A DNA stretch of 64,000 bases, from positions 233,501 through 297,500 of the forward strand of contig CAJHZI010000195.1 of assembly GCA_905160935.1 (NCBI GenBank), given 5' to 3'. Below are positions 33,601 through 43,311 of the stretch, piece after piece. Both the position numbers and the translations under genes were made by a program. The DNA comes from Enchytraeus crypticus. Taxonomy: Eukaryota; Annelida; Clitellata; Enchytraeida; Enchytraeidae. The notes under the pieces were generated by a model. That model ran no database searches, was not told the origin of the DNA, and worked only from the letters and a program-made list of their open reading frames with translations. Position 1 is the stretch's first letter; each line of letters opens with the position of its first letter.

Positions 33601-33753
33601 ATATTCAGAATAGAGCCATATTGTTTGATTAGTTGCATTGATTCGATATGATTTTTAAACAAAATTTTGTTAAATGAGTATTGTTTTATTTGCAGGAGAT
33701 CTGTATCGACAGACACTATGCAGTTGTTGCACTACCAGTGCTACCAGCTTTAG
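26621..33753 (+). CDS. Class A (rhodopsin-like) peptide-type GPCR, four exons
   Basis: Seven-helix receptor of the plasma membrane, signalling through G proteins. Exons 26621-27226, 28529-28832, 33102-33297 and 33696-33753 join in phase to 387 aa. Visible marks: N-glycosylation sequons at N9 and N18, GN (49-50) in TM1, NLAIAD (75-80) in TM2, Trp99, Cys106 paired with Cys184 in extracellular loop 2, DRY (130-132), Pro in TM5, a long basic third loop (about 225-292), VCHLPYH (304-310) in TM6 and NPIIY (356-360) in TM7. The TM2-TM3 region (FG-F-C, then SIDRYLA) resembles somatostatin/allatostatin-C/opioid-type receptors. The ligand is unknown. TM6 has His where most have Trp in CWxP. If exon 3 is read through, TAG at 33299 gives a 369-aa form. 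Confidence 0.93.
27412..27545 (+). mobile_element. SINE-I, with an inverted 3' fragment beside it
   Basis: Full head, box B GGTTCAAATCC, and tail. At 27573-27625 the tail appears again in reverse (AGCTGGTAGAGCTAATGTTA), forming an inverted pair in GPCR intron 1. Confidence 0.8.
28125..28310 (-). mobile_element. SINE-IV, rearranged minus copy
   Basis: Plus strand shows (CAT)n, TGAATCCCAGTTTAACTA and then the reversed middle and head (CCAACCGAATGCC, GTTGGTCTATTCTTCAGCAA). Confidence 0.7.
28529..28832 (+). CDS. GPCR exon 2: TM5, third loop, start of TM6
   Basis: Acceptor TAATTCAG, donor ACAG|GTAAGT. Starts IIVGLIVPLLIFATFNTLLY (TM5); the third loop is rich in Arg/Ser (QRLRRRSF, RTGSRS), and the exon ends IIMVVVFT. 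It finishes after the first base of the Val304 codon. Confidence 0.94.
28935..29110. repeat. (TA)n tracts in a tandem duplication
   Basis: Two copies of a block: TATATACTGTATATATAT, AATTCTTATTGATTGATTGA, TTGTAAATTA, about 80 bp apart. Confidence 0.85.
30485..30660. repeat. (TTTC)n(TGTC)n compound microsatellite
   Basis: Pyrimidine-rich tetranucleotide tracts in GPCR intron 2, after a (CT)n start. Confidence 0.95.
30855..30894. repeat. 40-bp perfect palindrome
   Basis: TAGATAGTACGATTTAAGAA and its exact complement with no spacer, centred on GAATTC. Confidence 0.92.
31465..31655 (+). mobile_element. SINE-IV, 5'-truncated
   Basis: Begins in the GGGGCATTCGGTTGATGAG block and runs to the shared tail CGACCCTAGTTAAACTGG and (GAT)n. 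In GPCR intron 3 side sequence. Confidence 0.75.
32170..32665. repeat. 25-bp minisatellite
   Basis: About 20 copies of a unit like TCTAGGCTACATTAAGGG plus TTAGTGG, in GPCR intron 2 (between exons 2 and 3), 440 bp before exon 3. Confidence 0.95.
33102..33297 (+). CDS. GPCR exon 3: TM6-TM7 and NPIIY
   Basis: Acceptor GGTTTACAG. Encodes CHLPYH, the third extracellular loop, TM7 with SSCCNPIIY and the start of helix 8 (CNRNFR). The donor CGTAG|GTAGAA is weak; read-through gives Arg then TAG at 33299-33301. Confidence 0.92.
33696..33753 (+). CDS. GPCR exon 4: alternative cytoplasmic tail
   Basis: A strong acceptor (TTTTATTTGCAG) joins in phase to exon 3 and adds SVSTDTMQLLHYQCYQL, then TAG. The Ser/Thr cluster could be phosphorylated and the Cys palmitoylated (inference). 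AATAAA at 33833-33838 follows, supporting a true last exon. Confidence 0.65.
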
Positions 33754-33832
33754 AAGACTAAAAATTTTATGTTTGGAAACGAAAAATTCAGAAATTGCAG
33801 CCGAAGGCAAGAGCGATGGTAGAGTAAAAGCA

Positions 33833-33838
33833 AATAAA
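33833..33838 (+). promoter_or_regulatory. Likely poly(A) signal of the GPCR gene
   Basis: AATAAA about 80 nt after the exon 4 stop codon. Confidence 0.45.
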
Positions 33839-34011
33839 AAGAATATTGAATTAGAGGCAGTTGAGACTAGAGATTGATTGTAGTGTTAGTGGAGATTGTA
33901 ATTCAATAGGAAAATTATTAAGTGTATAAAAGTATAACTAGGTGGAAAGAAACAGAAATCTCGTGTAATCCAGGGGTATGGTCCTAGTTCTCTCTCTTCT
34001 CTCTGTATACA

Positions 34012-34012
34012 A

Positions 34013-34060
<48 letters not shown>

Positions 34061-34077
34061 ATACGCATATATGCAGT

Positions 34078-34109
<32 letters not shown>

Positions 34110-34130
34110 GATACATACATGTATATATAC
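34012..34130. repeat. (TA)n tract
   Basis: TA repeat with ATACATGTATAT interruptions between the GPCR and GOT1 genes. Confidence 0.93.
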
Positions 34131-34313
34131 TGTATTTTATTAATTACAGTGAATTTGAAGAATTAGAATTTGAGGAAGTGAATTTGTCCCATATTTTGTT
34201 TGTTTACATTTTAAAGTTTAACGTTAGATATTATAGGTAGCAGTTTATAATATTGTACTTATTGCTTGTTTGTTTGACTTAATATTTTACTATAGAGATC
34301 AACAGGATTCGAT

Positions 34314-34727
34314 ATGATTCCTGTTACAGATTTTCAGAAAATTGGTGTAGGCCTGGCGGGGTTTGGTATTGCATTCCTGTTTCTTGGCGTAGTATTACGG
34401 TTTGACAAGGGTTTGCTGGCCATTGGTAATATCCTGTTTATTTCTGGTCTGGCATTCGTTGTTGGCCTTGAGAGAACATTTTTATTTTTTTTCCAATGAC
34501 ACAAATTAAAAGGGACGAGCGCTTTCTTTGGTGGCATAGTGATTGTGTTGCTTGGCTGGCCGGTGGTTGGCATGGTGCTGGAGATGTATGGCTTCTTACT
34601 ATTCAGCGGTTTTCTACCAGTTGCAGTAAACTTTCTTCGACGAGTGCCTGTATTGGGAACCATTTTGTGTGTTCCACCCATTAGTTACATAGTTCGGTGG
34701 GTGGGAGAGCCTCAAGGAATGGTCTAG
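34314..34727 (+). CDS. GOT1: GOT1-type vesicle transport protein with an in-frame TGA
   Basis: GOT1 proteins are small four-helix membrane proteins of ER/Golgi vesicle traffic. This ORF has 137 sense-position codons before TAG at 34725, close to the usual 138 aa of animal GOT1B. It starts MIPVTDFQKIGVGLAGFG and keeps FDKGLLAIGN, GLAFVVGLERT, LLGWPVVGM, RRVPVLG and the GEPQGMV end. Codon 62 (34497-34499) is TGA, where relatives have Lys or Arg in FFFQ(K/R)HK; the same frame then continues without a break to the end. This could be a nonsense change, a base error in the assembly or a young decaying copy. The coding sequence has no intron here. A possible acceptor (TTTACTATAG) 18 nt before the ATG suggests a 5' UTR exon, arguing against a simple retrocopy; no poly(A) tract is seen after it. 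Confidence 0.88.
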
Positions 34728-35842
34728 TCTCAGTAGCTACTGTTATTGATAAGTACGACTGCAACTTAATCCCTGTTTTCTGTTAGCTGTAAAATTCAAT
34801 CTACCAGTCGAGCATTGCAAATCACTGTCAACTTCATCTTATAATGAAATCAACAAAATCTTCAGGAACATTCTGTGAGCCTGCATACCCAATCTGGATT
34901 TTCTATTGCGCTTGAATTCATTCTAATATATTGGTAATTTTATCTCTTTTGTTAATATTAAATTGGACAAGAAGAGTTAAAATTAAACCAGAAAATCATT
35001 TCTATCCCCATTTAGCTCTAATCATCTCTGTATCTTTAAAAGAAGTTCACTGACACTATAGTCATACTTTTCTACATCTCATCAGGCTAAAAATATCCTA
35101 AATCCGCTATTCTTACCTGATAACCTTAGGAACAGACGTAATATCAGGCAGCATGTTGCATGTAAGCTCATGGTAATCAATCTTGAGAGTCAATATACGA
35201 GCTTATGTTCATTTTTAAAGGCACTTTGTCTTAATTGTTCTATGAAATGTTATTTCTAAATATCACATATTTAAAGTCCTAGCTATATTATCATATTATG
35301 ACCTAGTTGAATCTTGAGTGCAAAATAATTTGCAACATTTTATTCACAGATCTGGAACTATCTACTATGCAGTTTTCAAATACTTTTTGTCCTTCACATT
35401 GCCTATACAGTGTACTTATGAACAGTTAATAGATATCTGAATATCCACCTTTCTTTTGCTGTTTTCTGATTTCTCTACACAAGTCTTGACATATGCCTAA
35501 ATCTCCCTTCCTGTAACACTTACAATTTAACTTAGTCTGAATTTATGTATCTGTAATTGGCGTTATTTAATGGATCTTTTGTCTCAACTCATTGAATTAA
35601 TTTCATTTGAAAGTGCTCAATGTTGTCATGAATGACCGTTATACTGTAACTAGATTATTGTTTACGTTAAATTTAATCGACACAATTCTAATTAGAATTA
35701 TATTTAACAGCAGTTGTTTGGTTTTACTCTGGCACTATGTACATTTGTATATATACCGCTTATCGTCATCATCATAGGATGAGACTTGCAATGCTCACAA
35801 TGCTCTGTATTGTAAAAGAATTAATTAATTAATTAATTGTAT

Positions 35843-36075
35843 TGAATGTCTTAATAGCGTAGGGGTAACGTCATGAGTTTTAAATGACAGATCCTTAGGT
35901 GAATTGAACCCTCGTAGTTTCAAATCCCAGCCACGCTGATCTGAGAGTAAAATCTCGGACATTCACTGGATATACGGATAATGGTTTAAATTGCCTAACG
36001 GTTTAAACATGTGGTGTTAAAAGTGATAGATATCAACATAGTTGATCATTTTACTATAATGCGTGTTTACTTTTT
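35843..36075 (+). mobile_element. SINE-II
   Basis: TAGCGTAGGGG start, degenerate box B (GTTTCAAATCC), body and 3' end intact. A SINE-I begins within 10 nt. Confidence 0.82.
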
Positions 36076-36079
36076 TTTA

Positions 36080-36215
36080 CTGGCTGCAGCCAGTGGCGAA
36101 GTCGGTATGGTACTCGACCGCGGCTCAGTACGTGCGGGGTTCAAGTCCTGGGCTCGCCCGTCACTGACATCGCTTTCGAGTGAGAAACTGACGTTAACAT
36201 TGGCATTACCAGCTT
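36080..36215 (+). mobile_element. SINE-I, tRNA-derived
   Basis: CAGCCAGTGGCGAAGTCGG head, box B GGTTCAAGTCC, then CGTCACTGACATCGCTTTCG and GAAACTGACGTTAACATTGG 3' end. Confidence 0.8.
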
Positions 36216-36837
36216 TTATATATAAGTATGTAGTTTAGAAACAAAATTAGACTTGAGTCGTCAACTATAGAGAGCTGAATCATTTACATATTTGTTAAAT
36301 TTGAAAGGATTTGAAAGGATAGACGTCTCACGTCTATAGCTGTTGGGCTACTGTTTTTATTTATTGTTATTAATTTTCTACTGTTATTTTTATTGTTAAG
36401 CCTCGTGTAAACGGCTAGATTCTAAAACTAGAATATCAAACAAGTATGTATTAAATCCTTGCAAGAAAGATTGAGGTCACCCTCTTATTAGCAAGACCTG
36501 CGAAACAGTTCTTACTTGAAATATCTTTATTTTTGATGTTGTTGTGGTCTTTAACAACTTTTCTCTCTGTGTAAAAAACGCGATTGTTTTAAATGATTGC
36601 AGCTAAATTGTTTACTATTATAATCAATGGTATAATTACCATGTAACACTGAATTAAATTTAATGACAATAATTTCCTTTGGCATAGAGGTGGTCCATTT
36701 AGAGTTAATGTAAGGCCTAAGGACTTTTATATCATAACTTACGAATTTTATTTCCTTAATATTTCGTAAAGAAGAAAAAGACAAGGAGAAAATGGAGGAA
36801 GACCGAGTCATATTTAATTAGACAACTTTGGTGGTAT

Positions 36838-36927
36838 TTGTATGCAGAGACGAAGCAGAAAATAGAGGATAGACTTCATTGGAAGATATATGTCATGGAT
36901 CTGCCTTTATGCACTGGAGAGAGAGAG

Positions 36928-36957
<30 letters not shown>
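36838..36957 (+). mobile_element. LINE-B 3' terminus with (GA)n
   Basis: Degenerate LINE-B end (CATGGATCTGCC) followed by a long (GA)n tract. Confidence 0.55.
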
Positions 36958-36962
<5 letters not shown>

Positions 36963-39009
36963 GAAATAGACAAAAGATCAATTGTCTCAATCTAAACCGT
37001 AATTGAATGAATCCTCCCCCAAAAACTACAATTTTGTGGTTCTATAAAATAGTTTTTTTAACCGAATATATTAATAAATGTTTTAGAAAATGATTATACA
37101 TACAATGATACATGTAGAATCTTAAGATAACGTTTAGACTGCGCACAACAACACGTCAGAAGAATTGGAGGTCAAAGCAAACACAATATTTTAATAATAA
37201 ATAATAACAATATTAGCAGAACTCAAAATCATAGAAATAATGTCTAAATACTCGCATCTGTACCGCGAGTGAATTATAAACATTTAAAATCTCTGTATAT
37301 AAAAGTAAATTTTCAATATACACAACGAATAACAAGAATGCATTATGTTAAGAATAAATGCATTCTTGAGGAAAAGATAAAACACGTACTTGAAGAAATT
37401 TTAAAACTGATCGAGTAGAAAAGTGTAATGAGTATTTATATAATATACGAATGGAATCCTTGTAACGATCGTTTCTGTAGCGATACTAATTGTAATGTTT
37501 AGATACTGTCACACCGTGAATTGAACTCTAGGTATCCTGCTTACAAGTTACACCTGTTACGCTATCATCATAGCATCTTGGGCTGAGAAATTATTGACCG
37601 GTGGTATGTTCACAAGTTGTTCGACTGCAGATCAGTAGATGCAGGATTAAAATCAAGAGGTATATATGTTAATGGAGGCATTATATACCATGGACCTGCC
37701 AGTAGGCAGTGCACTAAGAGAGATGTGTTAATGATGCACTATTGAGTAGGAAACTGACGTTAAACTTGGCTTTAGCTTTTTAAAGCTATGACGCGTAAAA
37801 ATGAAGAAAATTTCATATCTACCTTACAACACTGTAACTTGATGAAACTGACGTTGAATTCACATTGCTACAAACGCTACATATTAAACTGTATCACGCT
37901 TTACCCTTGCATGGTTGTCCATCTATTTCGATATGATTACCTTAAGCTATTTATGTCTGATTCTATTTCATTTTTCCTGACATTTTTCACTAATATTTTC
38001 AAAGTTGCGCTATGCGGTTTAACAAAGTAAGTGCTGCTAGTCAGATATATAACAAACATATCTACAACAAAATTCGAGATTCAATAAAAACTATCTATAG
38101 CACGGTTCATGAGCAAAATATTGTAAAAAGATTTACACAAGCAGATTCAGTAACACTTTTCATAATGAGCATTAAGCATACCCGACCCTTTAGCTGATAT
38201 GAAGCTGCTGAGAAAGCAACTTGGGCTTAAAAATGTTGCGAGTAATGCGAAAGGAAAAAGTTTGTACAGAATAGATTCGACAAAAAAGAGATTTAAATGT
38301 CATCAAATGGTTGATCCACTTCCGATAACAAAGTACGGAATTAAATGACCGAAATGTCACAGAAGTTAAAAATATTTCCGAAAATCTCAAAAACAAATTA
38401 AAAAGCTAGGTAGTTGTATTGAATGCAATACATGAGCTAAGTAGTACATTCCATGAGTATTCTGATTGTAAAATGCAACGAGTATAAAAAGGAAAAATAA
38501 TTATGGATAGAGAACATATACAATTTTAGGAGTTTCATACAATTCTGCGGCATCATGAACATTTTGATTATCTAATTAACTAATCTATGAAGATTTTATA
38601 ACGCAAGCTTCATAAATTGCAAACTACTGAAAGAAGGTTGAAAAGTCTTAAAAAGCTTCTGAGCTTTATGGCAAACAAACTAAATCTTACGCAACATCCT
38701 CAGCATCTATGTCATAGTTCAACAGTAGAGAAGGTTGAGGAAAAGCAGTCGGAATAAAGAAATGTCATGAAGACATTAATTGAATTTACTTATAAAACAG
38801 TACTATTATTTATTCTAGTATTTACATAATTTTAAAATAGTTATACATGTATGTACTATAGCGGGTTTGCTGGATCAGCGAGGTAATTCATAGAATAGAA
38901 TGGAGAATATTTAGATGAAGACCTAGAACATGCCTTTCAGAATATTTCATAAAGCATGCATATGTTGACATAAAGAGTAAAGCTAAGGATAGACAATTAA
39001 TAATTTTAG

Positions 39010-39128
39010 CCATCGACCTGCCTCTCAATAGGTCTTATGGTTTACTGACGGGAAAGAGAGAGAGAGAGACAGAGAGAGAGAAATAGATAGAGAGAGAGAA
39101 ATAGATAGAGAGAGCGAGAGAGAGAGAA
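39010..39128 (+). mobile_element. LINE-B 3' terminus with (GA)n
   Basis: Degenerate LINE-B end (CGACCTGCCTCTCAATAGG) then an interrupted (GA)n/(GATA) tract. Confidence 0.5.
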
Positions 39129-40670
39129 TCCGATTACAAGTGAAATTGTGTTAATGTATATTTTACTTCATTATGACTAATAATGCTAGAGAGGGCCTAA
39201 GCAATATATAGCAAAGGTGGCCATAAAAATACAGCACATTTAAGATGAAGCGGTCACAATTTCTGCCGAGCTGTCACGTCAGCTTGCGAACTTACAAATT
39301 GTTTCACTGGATCAAACTTCATCCCAAAAGTGTAAATTTGTCTCACCCGTTTACGTAAAATTGTGCAAGTTTTTACTTCTTTCAACGTAATAGGTATGCC
39401 AACGTTTTTGATTTCGACGTTAACTGCGACATATAGAAAGAGAGACGCAAAGAAATTACAATCTCTTAGCAAAACGATTTCGACGATCACATCAATTGAG
39501 CAATTAGTTAAGATTTAAAACCTTTAAAAATTATTATTAATAAATATGCAGATTAAAATGCATATTGTTGAACCACAGTAAGATTAATCTCTTCTCAGGT
39601 ACTCGCGCGTATTGTCAATCAGGCTTTAACGGAGGGTTAGACTCTAACAGAGGTTAGACTTTAACAGAGGGTTCAAAGTGTAACTTCCTTTCTACGGTCT
39701 GCTCTAAACTACTCTAACGAAGTTTATTACAGCAAACAAGTTTGTCCGCATCAAAGTTAAGCTCAGAAAAAAACCACACCTTTAAAATCAATCTATCAAT
39801 CGAAATTATTGATCTCTTCAAATTGATGTCTGAAGTTATGCTCTATTACCGTCTCAGTATTAATCAATCAATAAATCAATCAAGTGATCAGTCAATCCTA
39901 TAAACGATTCAAGAATTAGTCATGAATTATTTATCAACGACTCATGTATTAGTCATCAATCATTAATCAATGATTCATCAGCATTCATTGCACCAATAAA
40001 TCGATCGAGCAATAAATGAAACAATCAACCACCTAATGCGACAAGACTGCTATGAATACGAAATTTGACTGACAAATTGATAAAGCATAAAAACAAGTCG
40101 CATATAACCATTCATTGCATAATCTGTATTAGTCTGCTCATACACAACACACACTGTTCTATCGGCAGATCTATTTTCGATTTTTCATAGTAAAAAGGGA
40201 TCAAAGTGTCGACCTAGGCTTTATCTTACAAACAAATGTTAGAAAATCCAGTGATGAATAAGATTTTCGAAAGGTGTCTTCGGGAAGAGAAAACGCCAAG
40301 TTAACTCGAGCTTGTACATAATAAGATATTAATACCAGTAGGAGCTAAAAAGACAGCAATAATATAACTAACTATATAATGAGATAGCTTAAGACGAGAT
40401 CTGAGATCTGTATGACATGAACAACAAAGAGCGAGCAACAAATCAGCAACAAGAACTACTAAGAGAATAATTATATTGTTTAAAATACTTAGATTACTGA
40501 TAGTATCAGCCAAGCACTGATTGAAAATGAGATTTACAACAGGTATTGACGGAGAGAACAAAGTACTGTTTGGCGGAACAGAGCACATGATATTATTTTT
40601 ACAGTCAGACATAAAAACGCAGAAACGTCTAAATGCATAGATCACAGAGATTCAATATCGACGTAAAACG

Positions 40671-41665
40671 CTACATGGCAGTCTCTTTCGGCTTAGGCCT
40701 CGGGGGCTTCAACTGTTTCTGTACAAACCCATTACTCCGAATGTTCGACTCCGACTCCCCGCTGGCTTTGTAACCTCCCGATTCGCTACTAACATTTCGC
40801 CGCCGCGACCTGTCCTTACCCGCTCTGTTACCAGCCCGCAGATCGGACGGTACGGCGTATTCCGAATCAAGTCTAGCATCTCTAAGTCCGCTGTTGTAAT
40901 TGTCCACGTCAATGGCACCCACGGCTACATTAGGAGCGTCGTACGGGGATCTAACCCTAGACTGTCTATTACTCGGCCCGCCGTTCCAGTCTGACTCATA
41001 CACCGGGGGAGCATTATGAATGAAGCTGTTTCCTTCCGGCGGATAGTTTTCCTCGTAGCCTCTGTTCACAAACCCGTTCTCGTCTCGAAGTACGAATAAA
41101 TTCGGAATTTCGTTTTCCAGGCGCTGCGGGTAGGGAACAGCGCTGGAGTGATGACGAGGATAGTTGGAGGCAGCGACCGTACTGGCAGTCACCGTGCTGA
41201 GATCACTATCGTGGTAGCTGGAACTTGAAGGATTGAACTTGAACGCCGACCCCATCGGAGTGATGCTCGAAGGCGGAGTCTGTTGGCGATGGAAGTCCAG
41301 CTTGGCGCGGAATCCAGCCGTGTCCGTGCTGGAGTCGTCGATGGTGACTCCGGAAAGGTTGAAGGTCTTCTTGTCGCCGTTGGAGGAGCTCGAAGGCATC
41401 GGAGGTCTTCTTCGCTTTGCCTCTTCCACCGCCGCCTGGTACTGAACCGCCGTCATGGGTCCTGCGCCGTTACGAGAGGCGTCTCGACTGGAACGCATGG
41501 AGCTGCGCAGGATAGCCTGGCGCTCAATCTTCTCTTCCTTGCGCTGCGTTGACTTGAGCAGAGAGAATACGAAGATGGGAAAAGCGACACATAGTAGGAT
41601 TGATCCGGAGATGGCGGCAGCTAGGACTATCGGTAGGATGTTCAGGTAGGGTCGGATAAACGGAT
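40671..41665 (-). CDS. bark: bark-like exon P, transmembrane helix and cytoplasmic tail
   Basis: Acceptor AAATTTCAG. 330 codons then stop: DPFIRPY, a TM helix (about ILPIVLAAAISGSILLCVAF), basic stop-transfer KSTQRKEEK, then a Ser/Pro/Asn-rich tail ending PRPKPKETAM. The final TAM could be a class I PDZ ligand (inference). Confidence 0.95.
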
Positions 41666-41694
41666 CTGAAATTTATTTATAAAATAATAACTCG

Positions 41695-41745
<51 letters not shown>

Positions 41746-43273
41746 TCATCATCATCATCATCATCATTATCTTCTTCTTCTTCTTCTTCCTTGAATCCCA
41801 GTTTAACTAGAGTCGGGATACGAATAGACTGTCTTAAATCCCTTCTGTCCTACATCATATCATCCATCAGTCAATCCCCTATAAAATAAAATAAATAACA
41901 TAAATTAGTTATACAATAATAACTAATGAAATATTAATTACATATCTTCGTTTACTTCAAAACAATCTGACACTCAAAATTTAATTAAAAAGAAATCATA
42001 AATTAAGTACACTATAATTATTATCAAATAATAATTCTAAATATTTAAGCACAATTTCTAAATAAATAAAGAAATAAATAAATAAATATGTTTATTATTA
42101 ACTATTAAAGTAGTTAATATATTAGTTTTATAATTCAAAACCGGTTGGTTGGTCGAATGGATATCACGCTTGCCTGTTAAGCAGGGGGACAAAGATTCTT
42201 ACTCCAGTCGGACTGTTTCAGACATTATCCTATGTGAAAGAAAAACTGACGCTAAACTAGGCCTTATGGCATCTTTTAAAAATTACGTAAACGGTAATTT
42301 TTACGAAGAAATTAAACCTAAATATATTGAAAGGATGCCGAGATAGTGTCTCATAAAAAGTCTGATATAAAATTTATAGATTATAGAAAATAATTACTTC
42401 AAAACGTTTATATAATAATAGTTATTTGATGGGTAAACAAAATGATTGTTTTCTCAGGGAACGACGCCCCTGCCCAGTAAATGTTATTCAAAGCTGAGGA
42501 AAGTATAGGGGGCCCACCTCGTCATAAGCAGAATCCACCCAAGATTAATGGTATATCATGTTAGATGATTTAAAGATCCACTCATATGTAGACATGAAGA
42601 GGAAAACAGAAGACAGAGAAGAGTGGAGGAGTTATGTACCATGGACCTGCCAGTAAGCAGTGCACTGAGAGAGAGAATAGTTATTTTATATTCACAATTT
42701 GCCTACAAACTCTAATTCCAATTCTACAACCTCTCTCGCAGATGAATGGCAGCAGCGTGTTGCAGGATGTGTACTCCACTTTGTAGTCCCTCAGGAATGA
42801 ACAATCCCTGTCCTTCTTCTGCCACTCGGTGTACACCCAGACTCTCCAGGACACGGCATAGTTGAACTGGAACTGAGACACGAGTGATCCCAGCATCGTC
42901 TCTCTGCCGTATTCGTTACGAGCCCAGGCGAGTCTAGCTCTGTTCACCTGTCGACACAATCCAGCCAAGTGTGTGGAAACAGATGGAGAAAATAGCATGA
43001 AAAATAGTATGGGAAATATATTAAACTAGCTGAGGAAGGCATTGGGGGCCCACCTCGTCATAAGCAGAAGCCCCCAAGAATAATGGTATATCAAAAGGAA
43101 TGTTATAGATGATTTAAAGATACACTCGTATGAGGACGTGAAGAGGAAAACGGAAGATAGAGAATAGTGGAGATACCACTATATTTAGTGGCATCTCAAT
43201 ATACTTTATTTATTTACGTTATATACCATGGACCTGCCAGTACGCAATGCACTAAGAGAGAGAGAGATTTCTT

Positions 43274-43311
<38 letters not shown>

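Larger units (their letters stand above)
34728..40670. other. Gene-free region between GOT1 and the bark-like gene
   Basis: Holds SINE-II/SINE-I (35.84-36.22 kb), two LINE-B termini, and a SINE/LINE-B mosaic at 37.56-37.79 kb. 40301-40645 is open on the minus strand, but lies in the presumed bark-like 3' UTR and is probably chance. The rest is AT-rich with no recognisable signal. Confidence 0.55.

Noticed and set aside
40301-40645. 114-aa minus-strand ORF with a hydrophobic stretch
   Set aside because: It falls in the presumed 3' UTR of the bark-like gene and shows no family match or splice signals; probably chance.
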